Origin: Sebastes aleutianus
Lineage: Eukaryota; Chordata; Actinopteri; Perciformes; Sebastidae
Reading direction: 5' to 3'
Assembly (NCBI GenBank): GCA_916700875.1
Contig: CAKAKS010000001.1
Span: forward strand, 15,231,000-15,294,999
Length of the DNA: 64,000 nt
Part shown: positions 1 to 10,929 of the stretch, in pieces
How the letters are laid out: every line of letters begins with the position of its first letter
Numbering within the stretch: the stretch's first letter is position 1
Notes under the pieces: model-generated
What the model saw: the letters and a program-made list of their open reading frames with translations, nothing else
Told to the model about the DNA's origin: nothing
Database searches by the model: none
Position numbers and translations under genes: made by a program

Positions 1-2116
1 CCGGGAGGAGCTTTGTGGAGAAAAGATGTCGTGTGTGATAAAACGCGATCTTGTTCTGGAGAATCCTCTGGAACTGCATCCGTTCAGTCTTCACATTCAA
101 GATATTAATGATAACTCCCCACAATTTAAGGAAGACCTGATTAATATAGAAATTCACGAGTTGGCAGAGAGGGGAGCTCGTTTTGTGATGGAGGAGGCGC
201 ACGATGCGGATGTAGGACAGAACTCAGTCCAGCAGTACAGCCTTAAAAATAATGATAATTTCATTTTGGCTGTTGATGGAAACACAATAGAGCTTGTTCT
301 AGAAAAAAAGCTTGATCGTGAAAAACAAGAAGAGATCAATTTGCTCCTTACAGCTCTAGATGGAGGCTCTCCTCAGAGATCAGGTACTGTAGTCATACAC
401 GTCACTGTACTGGATGCTAATGATAACGCCCCAGTGTTTAGCCAGGCCGTTTATAAAGCCAGTCTGCCTGAAAACTCTCCTGTAGATACCATAGTGGTCA
501 CAGTGAGCGCTACTGATGCAGACCAGGGAGTCAACGGAGACGTCACTTATGAATTTGGACACGTTTCAGAGGATGTGAAAAGAGTTTTTAGTATTGATCG
601 TAAAAGTGGCAAAATCAAAGTTAATGGTCCGATTGATTTTGAAACTGTTGCAACATATGATTTGCGCATTAAAGCAAAGGATGGATTAGGATTATCATCA
701 TACACAAAGGTAACTGTTGATGTCACAGATGTCAATGACAACATACCTGTAATCTATGTGAAATCTCTGGCAAATACAGTACCTGAGAATGTTTCACCTG
801 GTACAGAGGTGGGCATCATTAACGTGCAGGATGCAGATTCTAATAATAACCAACAGGTCCGCTGCTCCATTCAGCAAAACGTCCCTTTTAAGTTGGTTCC
901 TTCTATTAAAAACTATTATTCTCTGGTGACCACAGGACAACTGGACCGTGAAGTAGTGTCTGATTACAACATTACAATCAGTGCCACTGACGAGGGCTCT
1001 CCACCTCTGTCCTCCTCTAAAACTGTTCAGTTATCTTTAGCAGACATCAACGACAACCCACCTGTGTTTGAGGAACAGTCCTACAGCGCATATGTGAGTG
1101 AAAATAACAAACCTGGCTCCACTTTATGTTCCGTTACTGCTCGAGACCCCGACTGGAGACAAAACGGTACAGTGATTTATTCTCTGTTAGCTGGTGAGGT
1201 GAACGGTGCCCCGGTGTCCTCCTATCTATCTGTTAACGGAGACACGGGGGTGATCCACGCTGTGAGGTCGTTTGATTATGAACAGTTCAGGAGTTTTAAA
1301 GTCCACGTGATGGCCAGAGACAACGGTTCTCCTCCGCTCAGCAGCAACGTGACCGTCAGTGTCTTCATATCGGATGTGAATGACAACTCTCCTCAGATAC
1401 TGTACCCCGCCCCGGAGGGCAACTCCTTCATGACCGAGCTGGTCCCCAAAGCTGCACACGGAGGCTCTCTGGTGTCCAAAGTGATAGCGGTGGACGCGGA
1501 CTCCGGACAGAACGCCTGGCTGTCCTATCATATAGTGAAATCCACTGATCCGGGACTTTTCACTATTGGTCTCCACAGCGGAGAGATCAGGACACAGCGG
1601 GACATTTCTGAGTCTGACAGCATGAAACAGAACCTTATTGTGGCAGTGAAAGATAACGGACAGCCCTCTCTCTCTGCCACCTGTTCCATGTATTTACTGA
1701 TTTCTGATAACTTGGCTGAGGTGCCAGAACTGAAGGATATTTCTTATGATGAGAAGAACTCCAAACTGACCTCTTATCTGATCATCGCGCTGGTGTCTGT
1801 GTCCACCTTTTTCCTGACCTTCATCATCATCATCCTGGGTGTGAGGTTTTGTCGCAGGAGAAAGCCCAGACTGTTGTTTGATGGAGCAGTTGCCATCCCC
1901 AGCGCTTATCTCCCTCCTAATTACGCAGATGTTGACGGAACAGGAACTTTACGCAGCGCTTACAACTATGACGCCTACCTGACAACAGGTTCTAGAACCA
2001 GTGACTTTAAGTTCGTCAGTTCTTACAATGACAACACACTGCCTGCTGACCAGACTCTGAGGAAAAGTCCATCAGACTTTGCTGAGGCGTTTGGGGATTG
2101 TGATAGTTCTCCTGAG
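1..2116 (+). CDS. pcdhg: V1: clustered protocadherin variable exon, array 1 (5' truncated by window)
   Basis: This is the 3' 705 codons of a variable exon for a neuronal homophilic adhesion receptor at the plasma membrane. By alignment with V2 the window begins at about residue 84, inside EC1 just before the C-X5-C loop (CGEKMSC), so signal peptide, promoter and early EC1 are outside. The reading frame starts at base 2. EC1 end to EC6 carry the calcium motifs DINDNSP, DANDNAP, DVNDNIP, DINDNPP and DVNDNSP; a membrane helix (SYLIIALVSVSTFFLTFIII) and a tail with PPNYADVDGTGTL follow. EC3 is of the same class as in V2 (VSEDVKRVF, DVNDNIP) and differs from V3-V6. The exon ends at GAG|GTAGGC; reading on into the intron meets a stop at 2135, earlier than in its sisters. 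EC2 opens with HELAERGARF, a variant otherwise nearly matched only in V4. Family is certain; the gamma assignment is inferred. Confidence 0.93.
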
Positions 2117-2284
2117 GTAGGCTCAAGTTACATATAATCTGTCCAAGATGTGTAAAACATCTTCAATATGCAGTTCTTTTATACACGCACTTACACAGCC
2201 AACTTGTCTCTGTTTGTTCATGTGAGTGCTCTCACTCTCTCACTGTTTTCAACCAGGGGGATATATTTGACTGTTTTGGCTGGT

Positions 2285-2305
2285 TTCTCTGTCCTTGGTG
2301 CTGAA
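2285..2305 (-). promoter_or_regulatory. RE1/NRSE-like element downstream of V1
   Basis: On the minus strand this reads TTCAGCACCAAGGACAGAG followed by AA, 17 of 21 matches to the RE1/NRSE consensus as I know it. Both half-sites, TTCAGCACC and GGACAG, are intact. It lies about 170 bp past the V1 splice donor. Binding by REST is inferred. Confidence 0.65.
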
Positions 2306-2626
2306 CAGTGTTTTGCTGATGCAATTTGGGCCCCTTGACTTCTATTCTGTTGTCATTTTTTTTACTTGCTGAGTTGTATTTCTTAAGATTGCCTCATATA
2401 TATATATATATTTTAATAATATAGGTTCTGACAATAATAGGATTACTTTATTTACATATTGTCATTTGAATAAGTCACTTCTCCAATCGGGTTTCCTTTT
2501 AAGTCCTTTTTTAAGTCTCTTGAGATGAGAATTTAGGTGACCTACCTGAGGGTTGAGTTTAATGAAACATGTGCTCGACAAAAAGATGATATTTTTTCTT
2601 CCAAAAATCAACAAGAACAAGGACAT

Positions 2627-2800
2627 AACCTTATTGTGGCAGTGAAAGATAACGGACAGCCCACTCTCTCTGCCATTTTTTTCCATATATTTTTTTCTGA
2701 TAACTTGGCTGAGCTGCCAGAACTGAAGGGTATGTCTTATGATGATTGTTGTTGCTTTTAGCCCTCCTAATTACGCAGATGATGACAAAACAGGAGTTTA
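2627..2800 (+). pseudogene. Relic protocadherin exon fragment (EC6 end joined to tail)
   Basis: Translation gives NLIVAVKDNGQPTLSA, then a degraded stretch, then SDNLAELPELKGMSYDD, matching the end of EC6 of array 1 exons. A stop follows, then PPNYADDDKTG, matching the tail. The membrane helix between SYDE and PPNYAD is deleted, so it cannot encode a receptor. About 35 bases around the VKDNGQP codons are identical to live exons. Homologous relics occur at 8015, 13783 and 19600. Confidence 0.85.
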
Positions 2801-4951
2801 ACTGCAGTCTCTTATCATCCTTGTGTCATTGCCAATGATAAAGTTACTGAATACCTTTCATAGTCACCAACTGGCTTGCTCTCTGCTTCTGTGCTTCATT
2901 CAGACCATGAGTACACTCTCAACTGGCTACATGAGGCTCATTAGTGCTTGAACAAAGTTATTGTGTTACATTTGAGTATATTTCTGGTGTTTGCAGGTTA
3001 TTTTTTTTAAATCAGGAAGTCCTTGATATAACGATTGTTTCCCTCAGTGTAGTAATGTTCCATTGATCCAATGAGTTGTATTTAACTAACAGGGATGTCA
3101 TGCATTGTTTTCTGAGCAATTTTCGCAGAGGATTTTTTATTTTCTTTTTATTGTGGTGCAATTTAAAGGTTTTGTATGAGCCAAACATTTAGTTTTTCGG
3201 CTGATCATTCCTTGTGGATCTGTTATTGTTGATGGCAACATAGTGTGCAGTGTAACTGTGTCTTACTAATCGGCTTCAATTAATTTACTGTCAATATGTC
3301 TCTTATGCAATCACATGGTCATGTGGAAAAGGAAATGTCTGTGGTTCGTTGCTAAATTTCCCCTCTGGCAATCTAAGGAAATATATCAGTATGGTTTCCG
3401 GTAGACTGCTATATGTATCCTTTGAGTTGGACGACTGTAAACCTACTTAGACGTGCCATTGTTGTTTAATAGCAGCATATACACCACAGGTAGAAGACAC
3501 CGCCTAAAAAATGTAGGTGTGTACATTTAAAACCAGTCCTACTTCTCTTCTTAAATATGTTATGCCACATAGGCCTCTCTTGTTGGAGCTTTGTGTTTGA
3601 ATACTGTCTGATTCAACCACAGTTTCATATGGAAGTAAATGTAGAGAAACATGAATGAGTTGTTTGTATTAGAGGCCTAAATGTAGTTTGTCTGTTTCAA
3701 TAGAAGTGGCTGAGATATCTTCAGTGCTTGTGATAACTTTGTCCTTTATAACATTATGACCATCTGTTAGTTGTGTTCTTGAGAAGATACTGACTGTCAG
3801 ACTGTAATGTGTATTTCTATTCTGTGACCTTTTTGAAATTCTGTTTAACGATTCTGTTTAATTGTATTTTCATCTTTGATAAGAAAGGAATTGCTGTGAG
3901 GTGAAGGCTGGGCACTATTTCCACCTCATCTTATGTGGGGAAGTATGATTATACTGTGTAACTGTAAACCACCATAATATTTGTAGTTTTTAGTGTTATA
4001 TAAGTTTGTAGTTGCTTAGTGGTGGTAGAGTAGTCTTAAGAGTAGTTTGTCTCCACAGCAAGTTTTCTGACTTTTTGCATTGGCTTTTCTCTTCATAGTT
4101 TGCACGTCTTTGTCCTAAGATACAGTAGTAATAGACCCTGTTTCTTATTCATAATTTAATGTAATGGATGTCTCTTTCTCTTTCTGGACCTTGAAAAATG
4201 AAACTTTTGTCAACACATGTTGAAACTGATATCTGACAGACAATATTCAGGGTGCAGTTTGCAGTTTTATGCTTTATTCTTAAGTTTCTATCTTCATTCT
4301 CGTCATATTTACTACTTTTAGTGTATGAATATGTTATTTATATTCAGTCAAAAACATCAAATATATGGTGTTCTAAAACCTTTGAGTGGCAGTGGGGGTA
4401 GATTTATCTCTCTCTCTGTCTGTAGTATCTCAGTATGCTCTGATTTCCTGAAGTAGTCCTTTGCAGGATGTCCAATTTTTTAGGGCTTGATAGTGTCTTC
4501 ATGCTTTTCAACAGATATGATTTGACTTATTCATCTCTGTCTTTGCATCTTGATAAATTATAAATATGTATTTTATTCACGAGGTTGTCTACCGGAGGAT
4601 TGACCTGTTAGAGACATACTGCATAATATTTCATTCACTTCATGACACTTGGCATGTTATTTACAGTCAAAATGTTTGCATATTACAGTACGTTTGAAAC
4701 AAGCTTTGATGTTTCAAATTAATGAGTGCAACTCATCTATAATTATAACAATTGCTATTTTCTTACTCACATAGCCTGTATTGTGTTATGATGGTGCATA
4801 AAATATTATAATATATTATTAATATAATTATTTTATATTGCCACTTGTAGCCTATACCATTTACAGTATACTACTACTATACCACTAACAGTAATACTAC
4901 TCATATTAATAGTAAAACTTGTATATATACAAGTCTGCTATTTCTTCATTC

Positions 4952-4980
4952 CACTCATGGTGTCGCTATTGGCCAGCCTA
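4952..4980 (+). promoter_or_regulatory. Pcdh promoter conserved element (CSE) of V2
   Basis: The sequence CACTCATGGTGTCGCTATTG, then GCCAGCC, has the CGCT core at 4964-4967, about 200 bp upstream of the V2 start. Position, core and recurrence before the other exons match the CSE of clustered Pcdh promoters, a CTCF-bound element in mammals. CTCF binding here is inferred. Confidence 0.8.
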
Positions 4981-5166
4981 CGTGAGATATTTCCACTCCA
5001 CCCTCTGGTGTATAGACCAACAAAAGGGTGATTTTTCAGTTGCTGTTGATCCGAGGATGCAGTCAGAGTAACTGTGGGGATGTGTGGATTTTCTTTTGAG
5101 TGAACTCTATAATCTTTATTGGATTTTTCATCTAACCGAGGACTGTTTCTGTAACAAACGCTTGTC

Positions 5167-7530
5167 ATGATGGTGCTCAGACTGAGCTGCTTCGTTTTCT
5201 TTCTGATGTGGCAAGCTGTGAATGGGGACGCGAGCTTTTCTTTCCAAGAGGAAATGAAGCGCGGATCCGTTATTGGGAATATAGCGAAGGGCCTTAACCT
5301 GGACGCGAGCAAACTGTCTGCTCGGAATGCCCGCGTTGATGCTGCAGGGAACCGCAAACGTTTTTGTGACATCAATCTCAGCACCGGAGATTTAATTGTT
5401 GCCGACAGGATCGACCGGGAGGAGCTTTGTGGAGAAAAGATGTCGTGTTTGATAAAACGCGATCTTGTTCTGGAGAATCCTCTGGAACTGCATCCGTTCA
5501 GTCTTCATATTCAAGATATTAATGATAACTCCCCACAATTTAAGGAAGATTTGATTAACATAGAAATCCAAGAGTCGGCAGTCAGGGGAGCTCGTTTTGT
5601 GATGGAGGAGGCGCACGATGCGGATGTAGGACAGAATTCAGTTCAGCAGTACAGCCTTAAAAAGAATGATAATTTCATTTTGGCTGTTGATGGAAACACA
5701 ATAGAGCTTGTTCTAGAAAAGGAGCTTGATCGTGAAAAACAACAAGAGATTAATTTGCTCCTTACAGCTCTAGATGGAGGCTCTCCTCAGAGATCAGGTA
5801 CTGTAGTCATACACGTCACTGTACTGGATGCTAATGATAACGCCCCAGTGTTCAGCCAGGCCGTTTATAAAGCCAGTCTGCCTGAAAACTCTCATGTAGA
5901 TACTGTAGTGGTCACAGTGAGTGCTACTGATGCAGACCAGGGAGTCAATGGAGACGTCACTTATGAATTTGGACATGTTTCAGAGGATGTGAAGAGAGTT
6001 TTTAGTATTGATCGTAAAAGTGGCAAAATCAAAGTTAATGGTCCGATTGATTTTGAAACTGTTGCAACATATGATTTGCGCATTAAAGCAAAGGATGGAT
6101 TAGGATTATCATCATACACAAAGGTAACTGTTGATGTCACAGATGTCAATGACAACATACCTGTAATCTATGTGAAATCTCTGGCAAATCCAGTACCTGA
6201 GAACGTGTCACCTGGTACAGAGGTGGGCATCATTAACGTGCAGGATGCAGATTCTAATAATAACCAACAGGTCCGCTGCTCCATTCAGCAAAACGTCCCT
6301 TTTAAGTTGGTTCCTTCTATTAAAAACTATTATTCTCTGGTGACCACAGGACAACTGGACCGTGAACTAGTGTCTGATTACAACATTACAATCAGTGCCA
6401 CTGACGAGGGCTCTCCTCCTCTGTCCTCCTCTAAAACTGTTCAGTTATCTGTAGCAGACATCAACGACAACCCACCTGTGTTTGAGGAACAGTCCTACAG
6501 CGCATATGTGAGTGAAAATAACAAACCTGGCTCCACTTTATGTTCCGTTACTGCTCGAGACCCCGACTGGAGACAAAACGGTACAGTGATTTATTCTCTG
6601 TTAGCTGGTGAGGTGAACGGTGCCCCGGTGTCCTCCTATCTATCTGTTAACGGAGACACGGGGGTGATCCACGCTGTGAGGTCGTTTGATTATGAACAGT
6701 TCAGGAGTTTTAAAGTCCACGTGATGGCCAGAGACAACGGTTCTCCTCCGCTCAGCAGCAACGTGACCGTCAGTGTCTTCATATCGGATGTGAATGACAA
6801 CTCTCCTCAGATACTGTACCCCGCCCCGGAGGGCAACTCCTTCATGACCGAGCTGGTCCCCAAAGCTGCACACGGAGGCTCTCTGGTGTCCAAAGTGATA
6901 GCGGTGGACGCAGACTCCGGACAGAACGCCTGGCTGTCCTATCATATAGTCAAATCCACTGATCCGGGACTTTTCACTATTGGTCTCCACAGCGGAGAGA
7001 TCAGGACACAGCGGGACATTTCTGAGTCTGACAGCATGAAACAGAACCTCATTGTGGCAGTGAAAGATAACGGACAGCCCTCTCTCTCTGCCACCTGTTC
7101 CATGTATTTACTGATTTCTGATAACTTGGCTGAGGTGCCAGAACTGAAGGATATTTCTTATGATGAGAAGAACTCCAAACTGACCTCTTATCTGATCATC
7201 GCGCTGGTGTCTGTGTCCACCTTTTTCCTGACCTTCATCATCATCATCCTGGGTGTGAGGTTTTGTCGCAGGAGAAAGCCCAGGCTGTTGTTTGATGGAG
7301 CAGTTGCCATCCCCAGCGCTTATCTCCCTCCTAATTACGCAGATGTTGACGGAACAGGAACTTTACGCAGCGCTTACAACTATGACGCCTACCTGACAAC
7401 AGGTTCTAGAACCAGTGACTTTAAGTTCGTCAGTTCTTACAATGACAACACACTGCCTGCTGACCAGACTCTGAGGAAAAGTCCATCAGACTTTGCTGAG
7501 GCGTTTGGGGATTGTGATAGTTCTCCTGAG
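5167..7530 (+). CDS. pcdhg: V2: clustered protocadherin variable exon, array 1
   Basis: Complete variable exon of 788 codons. Residues 1-20 form a signal peptide ending at VNG before DASFSF. EC1 runs to the DINDNSP motif at 117-123 and holds the protocadherin C-X5-C loop at C88-C94. EC2 ends at DANDNAP (221-227), EC3 at DVNDNIP (326-332), EC4 at DINDNPP (431-437), EC5 at DVNDNSP (541-547); EC6 runs to about 660. LDRE motifs lie at 187 and 397. The membrane helix is about 673-697, followed by an RRRKPR stop-transfer and a 90-residue tail with PPNYADVDGTGTL and TTGSRTSDFKF. Donor is GAG|GTAGGG, phase 0, for joining to constant exons outside the window. A paired ATG ATG at 5167 is missing upstream competition in this frame, and the second codon would serve equally. 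Intron read-through gives a 12-residue tail ending VPDV. EC1 and EC3 are of the V1 class. Confidence 0.95.
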
Positions 7531-7715
7531 GTAGGGACATGTTACATATATTCTGTCCCAGATGTGTAAAAACATCTTCATTATTCATTTATTTAATACA
7601 GGCACCCACACAAGCACACACACAGCCAACCTGTCTCTGTTTGTTCATGTGAGTGCTCTCTGTCTCTGTCACAGTGTTTTCAACCAGGGTGATATATTTT
7701 ACTGTTTTGGCTGGT

Positions 7716-7736
7716 TTCTCTGTCCTTGGTGCTGAA
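7716..7736 (-). promoter_or_regulatory. RE1/NRSE-like element downstream of V2
   Basis: Same minus-strand 21-mer as after V1 (17 of 21 to consensus), about 186 bp past the V2 donor. Both half-sites are intact. Confidence 0.65.
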
Positions 7737-8014
7737 AAGTGTTTTACTGATGCATTTTGGGCCCCTTGACATCTATTCTGGTGTCACTTTTTATTTCTTT
7801 AGATTGCCCCTGATATATATATTTTTTTATAATAATAATACGTTTTCTTTATTTACAAATTGTCAAATTGGCTGCTCCGATTGGGTTTCTTTGAAAGTCC
7901 TTTTTTCAGTCCCTTGACATAAGAATTTAGGTGACCTATCTGAGGGTTGGGTTTAATGCAACATTTGCTTGAGAAAAATATGTTTTTTTTTCTTCCATAA
8001 ATCAACAAGGACAT

Positions 8015-8182
8015 AACCTTTTTATGGCAGTGAAAGATAACAGACAGCCCTCTATCTCTGTCATCTTTTTCATGTATATATTTCTGATAACTTGGCTGAG
8101 GTGCCAGAACTGAAAGATATTTCTAATGACGTGTTGTTGCTTTTGCCCTCCTAATTACACAGATGTTGACAACACAGGAGTT
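8015..8182 (+). pseudogene. Relic protocadherin exon fragment
   Basis: Homologue of the relic at 2627, more decayed. It keeps VKDN-QPS, SDNLAEVPELKDIS and the PPNY(T)DVD(N)TG part of the tail, with no membrane helix and with stops between. Confidence 0.8.
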
Positions 8183-10730
8183 TAACTGCAGTCTCTTATC
8201 ATCCTAGTGTCATTGCCAATGACAAAGCTACTGAATACCTTTCATAGTCACCAACTGGCATGCTCTCTGCTTTGTGTGTTTCATTCAGACCATGAGCACA
8301 CTCTCAAGAAGTTACATGAGGCTCATTAGTACTTGAAGAAAAGTGATGAAATTTGAGTACATTTCCGTTTTTTACAGGTTATTTAAGTAAATCAGGAAGT
8401 TCTAGGTATGATGATTGTCTCCCTCTCAGTGTAGTAATGTTCACTTGGATTGAATGAATTGTGAATAACTAACAGGGATGTTACGCCTTGTTTTCTGAAG
8501 CATTTTCTGAAATGATTGTTTATCTTTATTGTGGCTCATTTTAAAGGTTCTGTATGAGCCAAACATTTAGTTGGGGCTGATCATTCCTCATGCATCTGTT
8601 GTTGTTGATGTTGTTTGGCTTGCATAAGAGATGACACAGTGACATTACTTTTTGATGTCCTTGGGTCTTGTAATGTTCTTAGTGTGCAGTCTTTATATCT
8701 CATTAGATAAACATTAACAACATAATGCAGGTAGTGGGGCAACAGCTGCCTGTAGTACCCTGAAAACTTTACAGAAACAAATGTTTTAATGGCAATACAA
8801 CAAAATATCAGCTTCATAGCAAGATACAGTGTGCAGTGTAACTGAGTCTTAGTAATCAGCTTCAGTGCATTTACTGTCAATATGTTTCTTACACAATCAC
8901 ATGATCGTTGTGGTGGAGGAAATGATGTCTGTGGTGATATTTACCATCATATGGCATTTACAATAGATGACCTTGTTCATTGCTTAATTTCCCCTCTGGT
9001 GATCTAAGGAAATATGTTTATATGGTATCTGGCAGACTGCTATATGTATCCCTTGAGTTGGATGACTTTAAACCTACTTAAACATATCATTGTTGAGTGA
9101 TAGCCACAGATACACCACAGGTGGAAGACACCACCTGAAGAATGTAGGTGTTTACATTTAAAGCCAGTCCATTCCTCTTCTTAAAGATGTATGCTACATG
9201 GGCCTCTCTTGTTGGATGTTTTATTGTGTTTGATTACCGTCTGATTCACCCACAGATTATGATAGAAGTAAATGTAGAGAAACATGAATGAGTTGTTTTT
9301 ATTTTTGGCCTAAATGTAGTTTGTCAGTTTCAATAGAAGTGGCTGAGTAATCTTCAGTGCTCGTATTTTGTCCTTTATAACGTTATGACCTTCTATAAGT
9401 TGTGGTCTTGAGAAGATACTGACTGTCAGACTGTACTGTGTATCTCTATTCTGTAACTTTTTGAAAGGTGATTTTATTTAATTGTTTTTTGTAACTCTAA
9501 TATGAAAGTGATTGCTGCTAGGTGTAGGCTGGGCACTGTTTCCGCTTCACGTCATGTGAGGAAGTATGATTACATACATGTCATAACTATAAACCACCAT
9601 ACTATTTGTAGATTGGCAGTGTTAAATAACTTTGTAATTGTTTGGTGGTGGAAGAATAGTCTTAAAAGTTGTCTATCTTTCTTTTTGCACTGGGTTCTCA
9701 TTTCACTGTTTGCAGATCTTTGTTCTTAGATACAGTGGTAATAGACGTTTTGTCGTAGGCAGAATTTAAACAAACATTCTGTTTGTAAATGTAATGAATG
9801 TCTCTTTCTTTTTCTGGAACTTGAAAAATTAAACTTTTGTCAACACATGTTGAAACTGATTGTATGTCGGGCAAAGTGGAGACAAAGACAGCCCTGCTTT
9901 CTACTGGCTGATGTCAGAATTTTAAGAGCCTACAGGCATGGATAGCATACTGTAACAAACATTAACAGCCCTGCAATATGATGACAATGACAATTGAGGT
10001 GTAGTGTAATTTTAATATAAATTTGCAAACATGCACATGTTTTTTTTTTTTAACAGCAGTAGTAGTTCTCTGCAGTGACAGTACATTCAGACAGCACGCT
10101 TACTTTAAAGAAAGTACAACCTGTTGAAAGTCCAGGATTCCTCACCTGATGCTCACATCATGGTTATGATGACTTGTAGGCTTTTAGTTTTACATATTTT
10201 ACCAGACCACATAGAGTGAAGATGGACTGGAACCTGGTCTATTCAGTGTAGAAATGTCCCTCTGACTAAATGACAAAAAATTATACTCAAAACCCCCTTT
10301 CAGAGGATTGTCAGATAATTGCTATCCCGCTATGGCTTAGAGGCATTGCGGAAATGAAAACAATTATACTCTTTTTATTATCATTGTATTAGAGAAAGAT
10401 TACTCCCCATACTAATAGCTATTCAGTACCGTATTATTTCATTAAAATGTATTCCATTTAAGTGACAATTTAAAGACAACCTAACCTCATTTAAAAGACT
10501 TGTTTTGTATATAGCTGGCATATACAGTAGTTATCTTAAAAAAGTGTATGATGTCTTCAGACCTTAATGTGAGTCTGTCTTTCATGTATTGAACTCAATG
10601 CACAGTAGTACTTGTTGCAAATGTTGTAAACACCGAATTAAATTTACCTTCTGTTGTATTTAGATGACTAGTTGACAGGGTTATTTAGGCTACAACTAAT
10701 GTCTTTTAAACAAGTGTTATTGTTAAACTG

Positions 10731-10757
10731 AACTCACGGTGTCGCTATACACCAGCC
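10731..10757 (+). promoter_or_regulatory. Pcdh promoter conserved element (CSE) of V3
   Basis: AACTCACGGTGTCGCTATAC followed by ACCAGCC, CGCT core at 10743-10746, 187 bp upstream of the V3 ATG. The same element precedes V4 and V5. Confidence 0.82.
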
Positions 10758-10929
10758 TTAGAATGATTTCATTCCTTTATCCTTTGTGGAGAGACGTTCT
10801 TGTCCGCCCATTGCGTGGTCTAGATACTACAGGAACAATCACGCTGAACTGCAGTTACCAGTCGTGTTGTGTGGTCGAACTGTGTTTGTTGCTTCGATTC
10901 GTTGACGTCTTAGGAACTCATCTTTGTCG

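Larger units (their letters stand above)
2117..4950. other. V1-V2 spacer (intronic/intergenic)
   Basis: AT-rich spacer homologous to those after V2, V3 and V4 but more diverged. It holds the NRSE at 2285, a short TA tract near 2395-2411 and a relic exon fragment at 2627-2800. Past the relic I see only non-coding sequence until the V2 promoter element. There is no intact gene on either strand. Confidence 0.8.
7531..10735. other. V2-V3 spacer
   Basis: About 3.2 kb of AT-rich sequence, nearly identical to the V3-V4 spacer. It contains the NRSE at 7716, a relic exon fragment at 8015, and a block of about 200 bp near 8600-8840 that is absent from the V1 spacer and only partly present after V4. 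Small open frames here, including a minus-strand one at 8581-8880, show no recognisable domain. Confidence 0.8.

Noticed and set aside
1226..1576. A 116-codon antisense frame repeated in V1-V5 (and longer in V6)
   Set aside because: It is the reverse strand of homogenised EC5-EC6 coding DNA. It is open because the sense sequence is conserved, has no domain, and changes freely where the sense codons change.
8581..8880. Minus-strand 99-codon frame, with a copy at 14349-14585
   Set aside because: The copy exists because the spacer is duplicated. The two frames differ in length and there is no domain.
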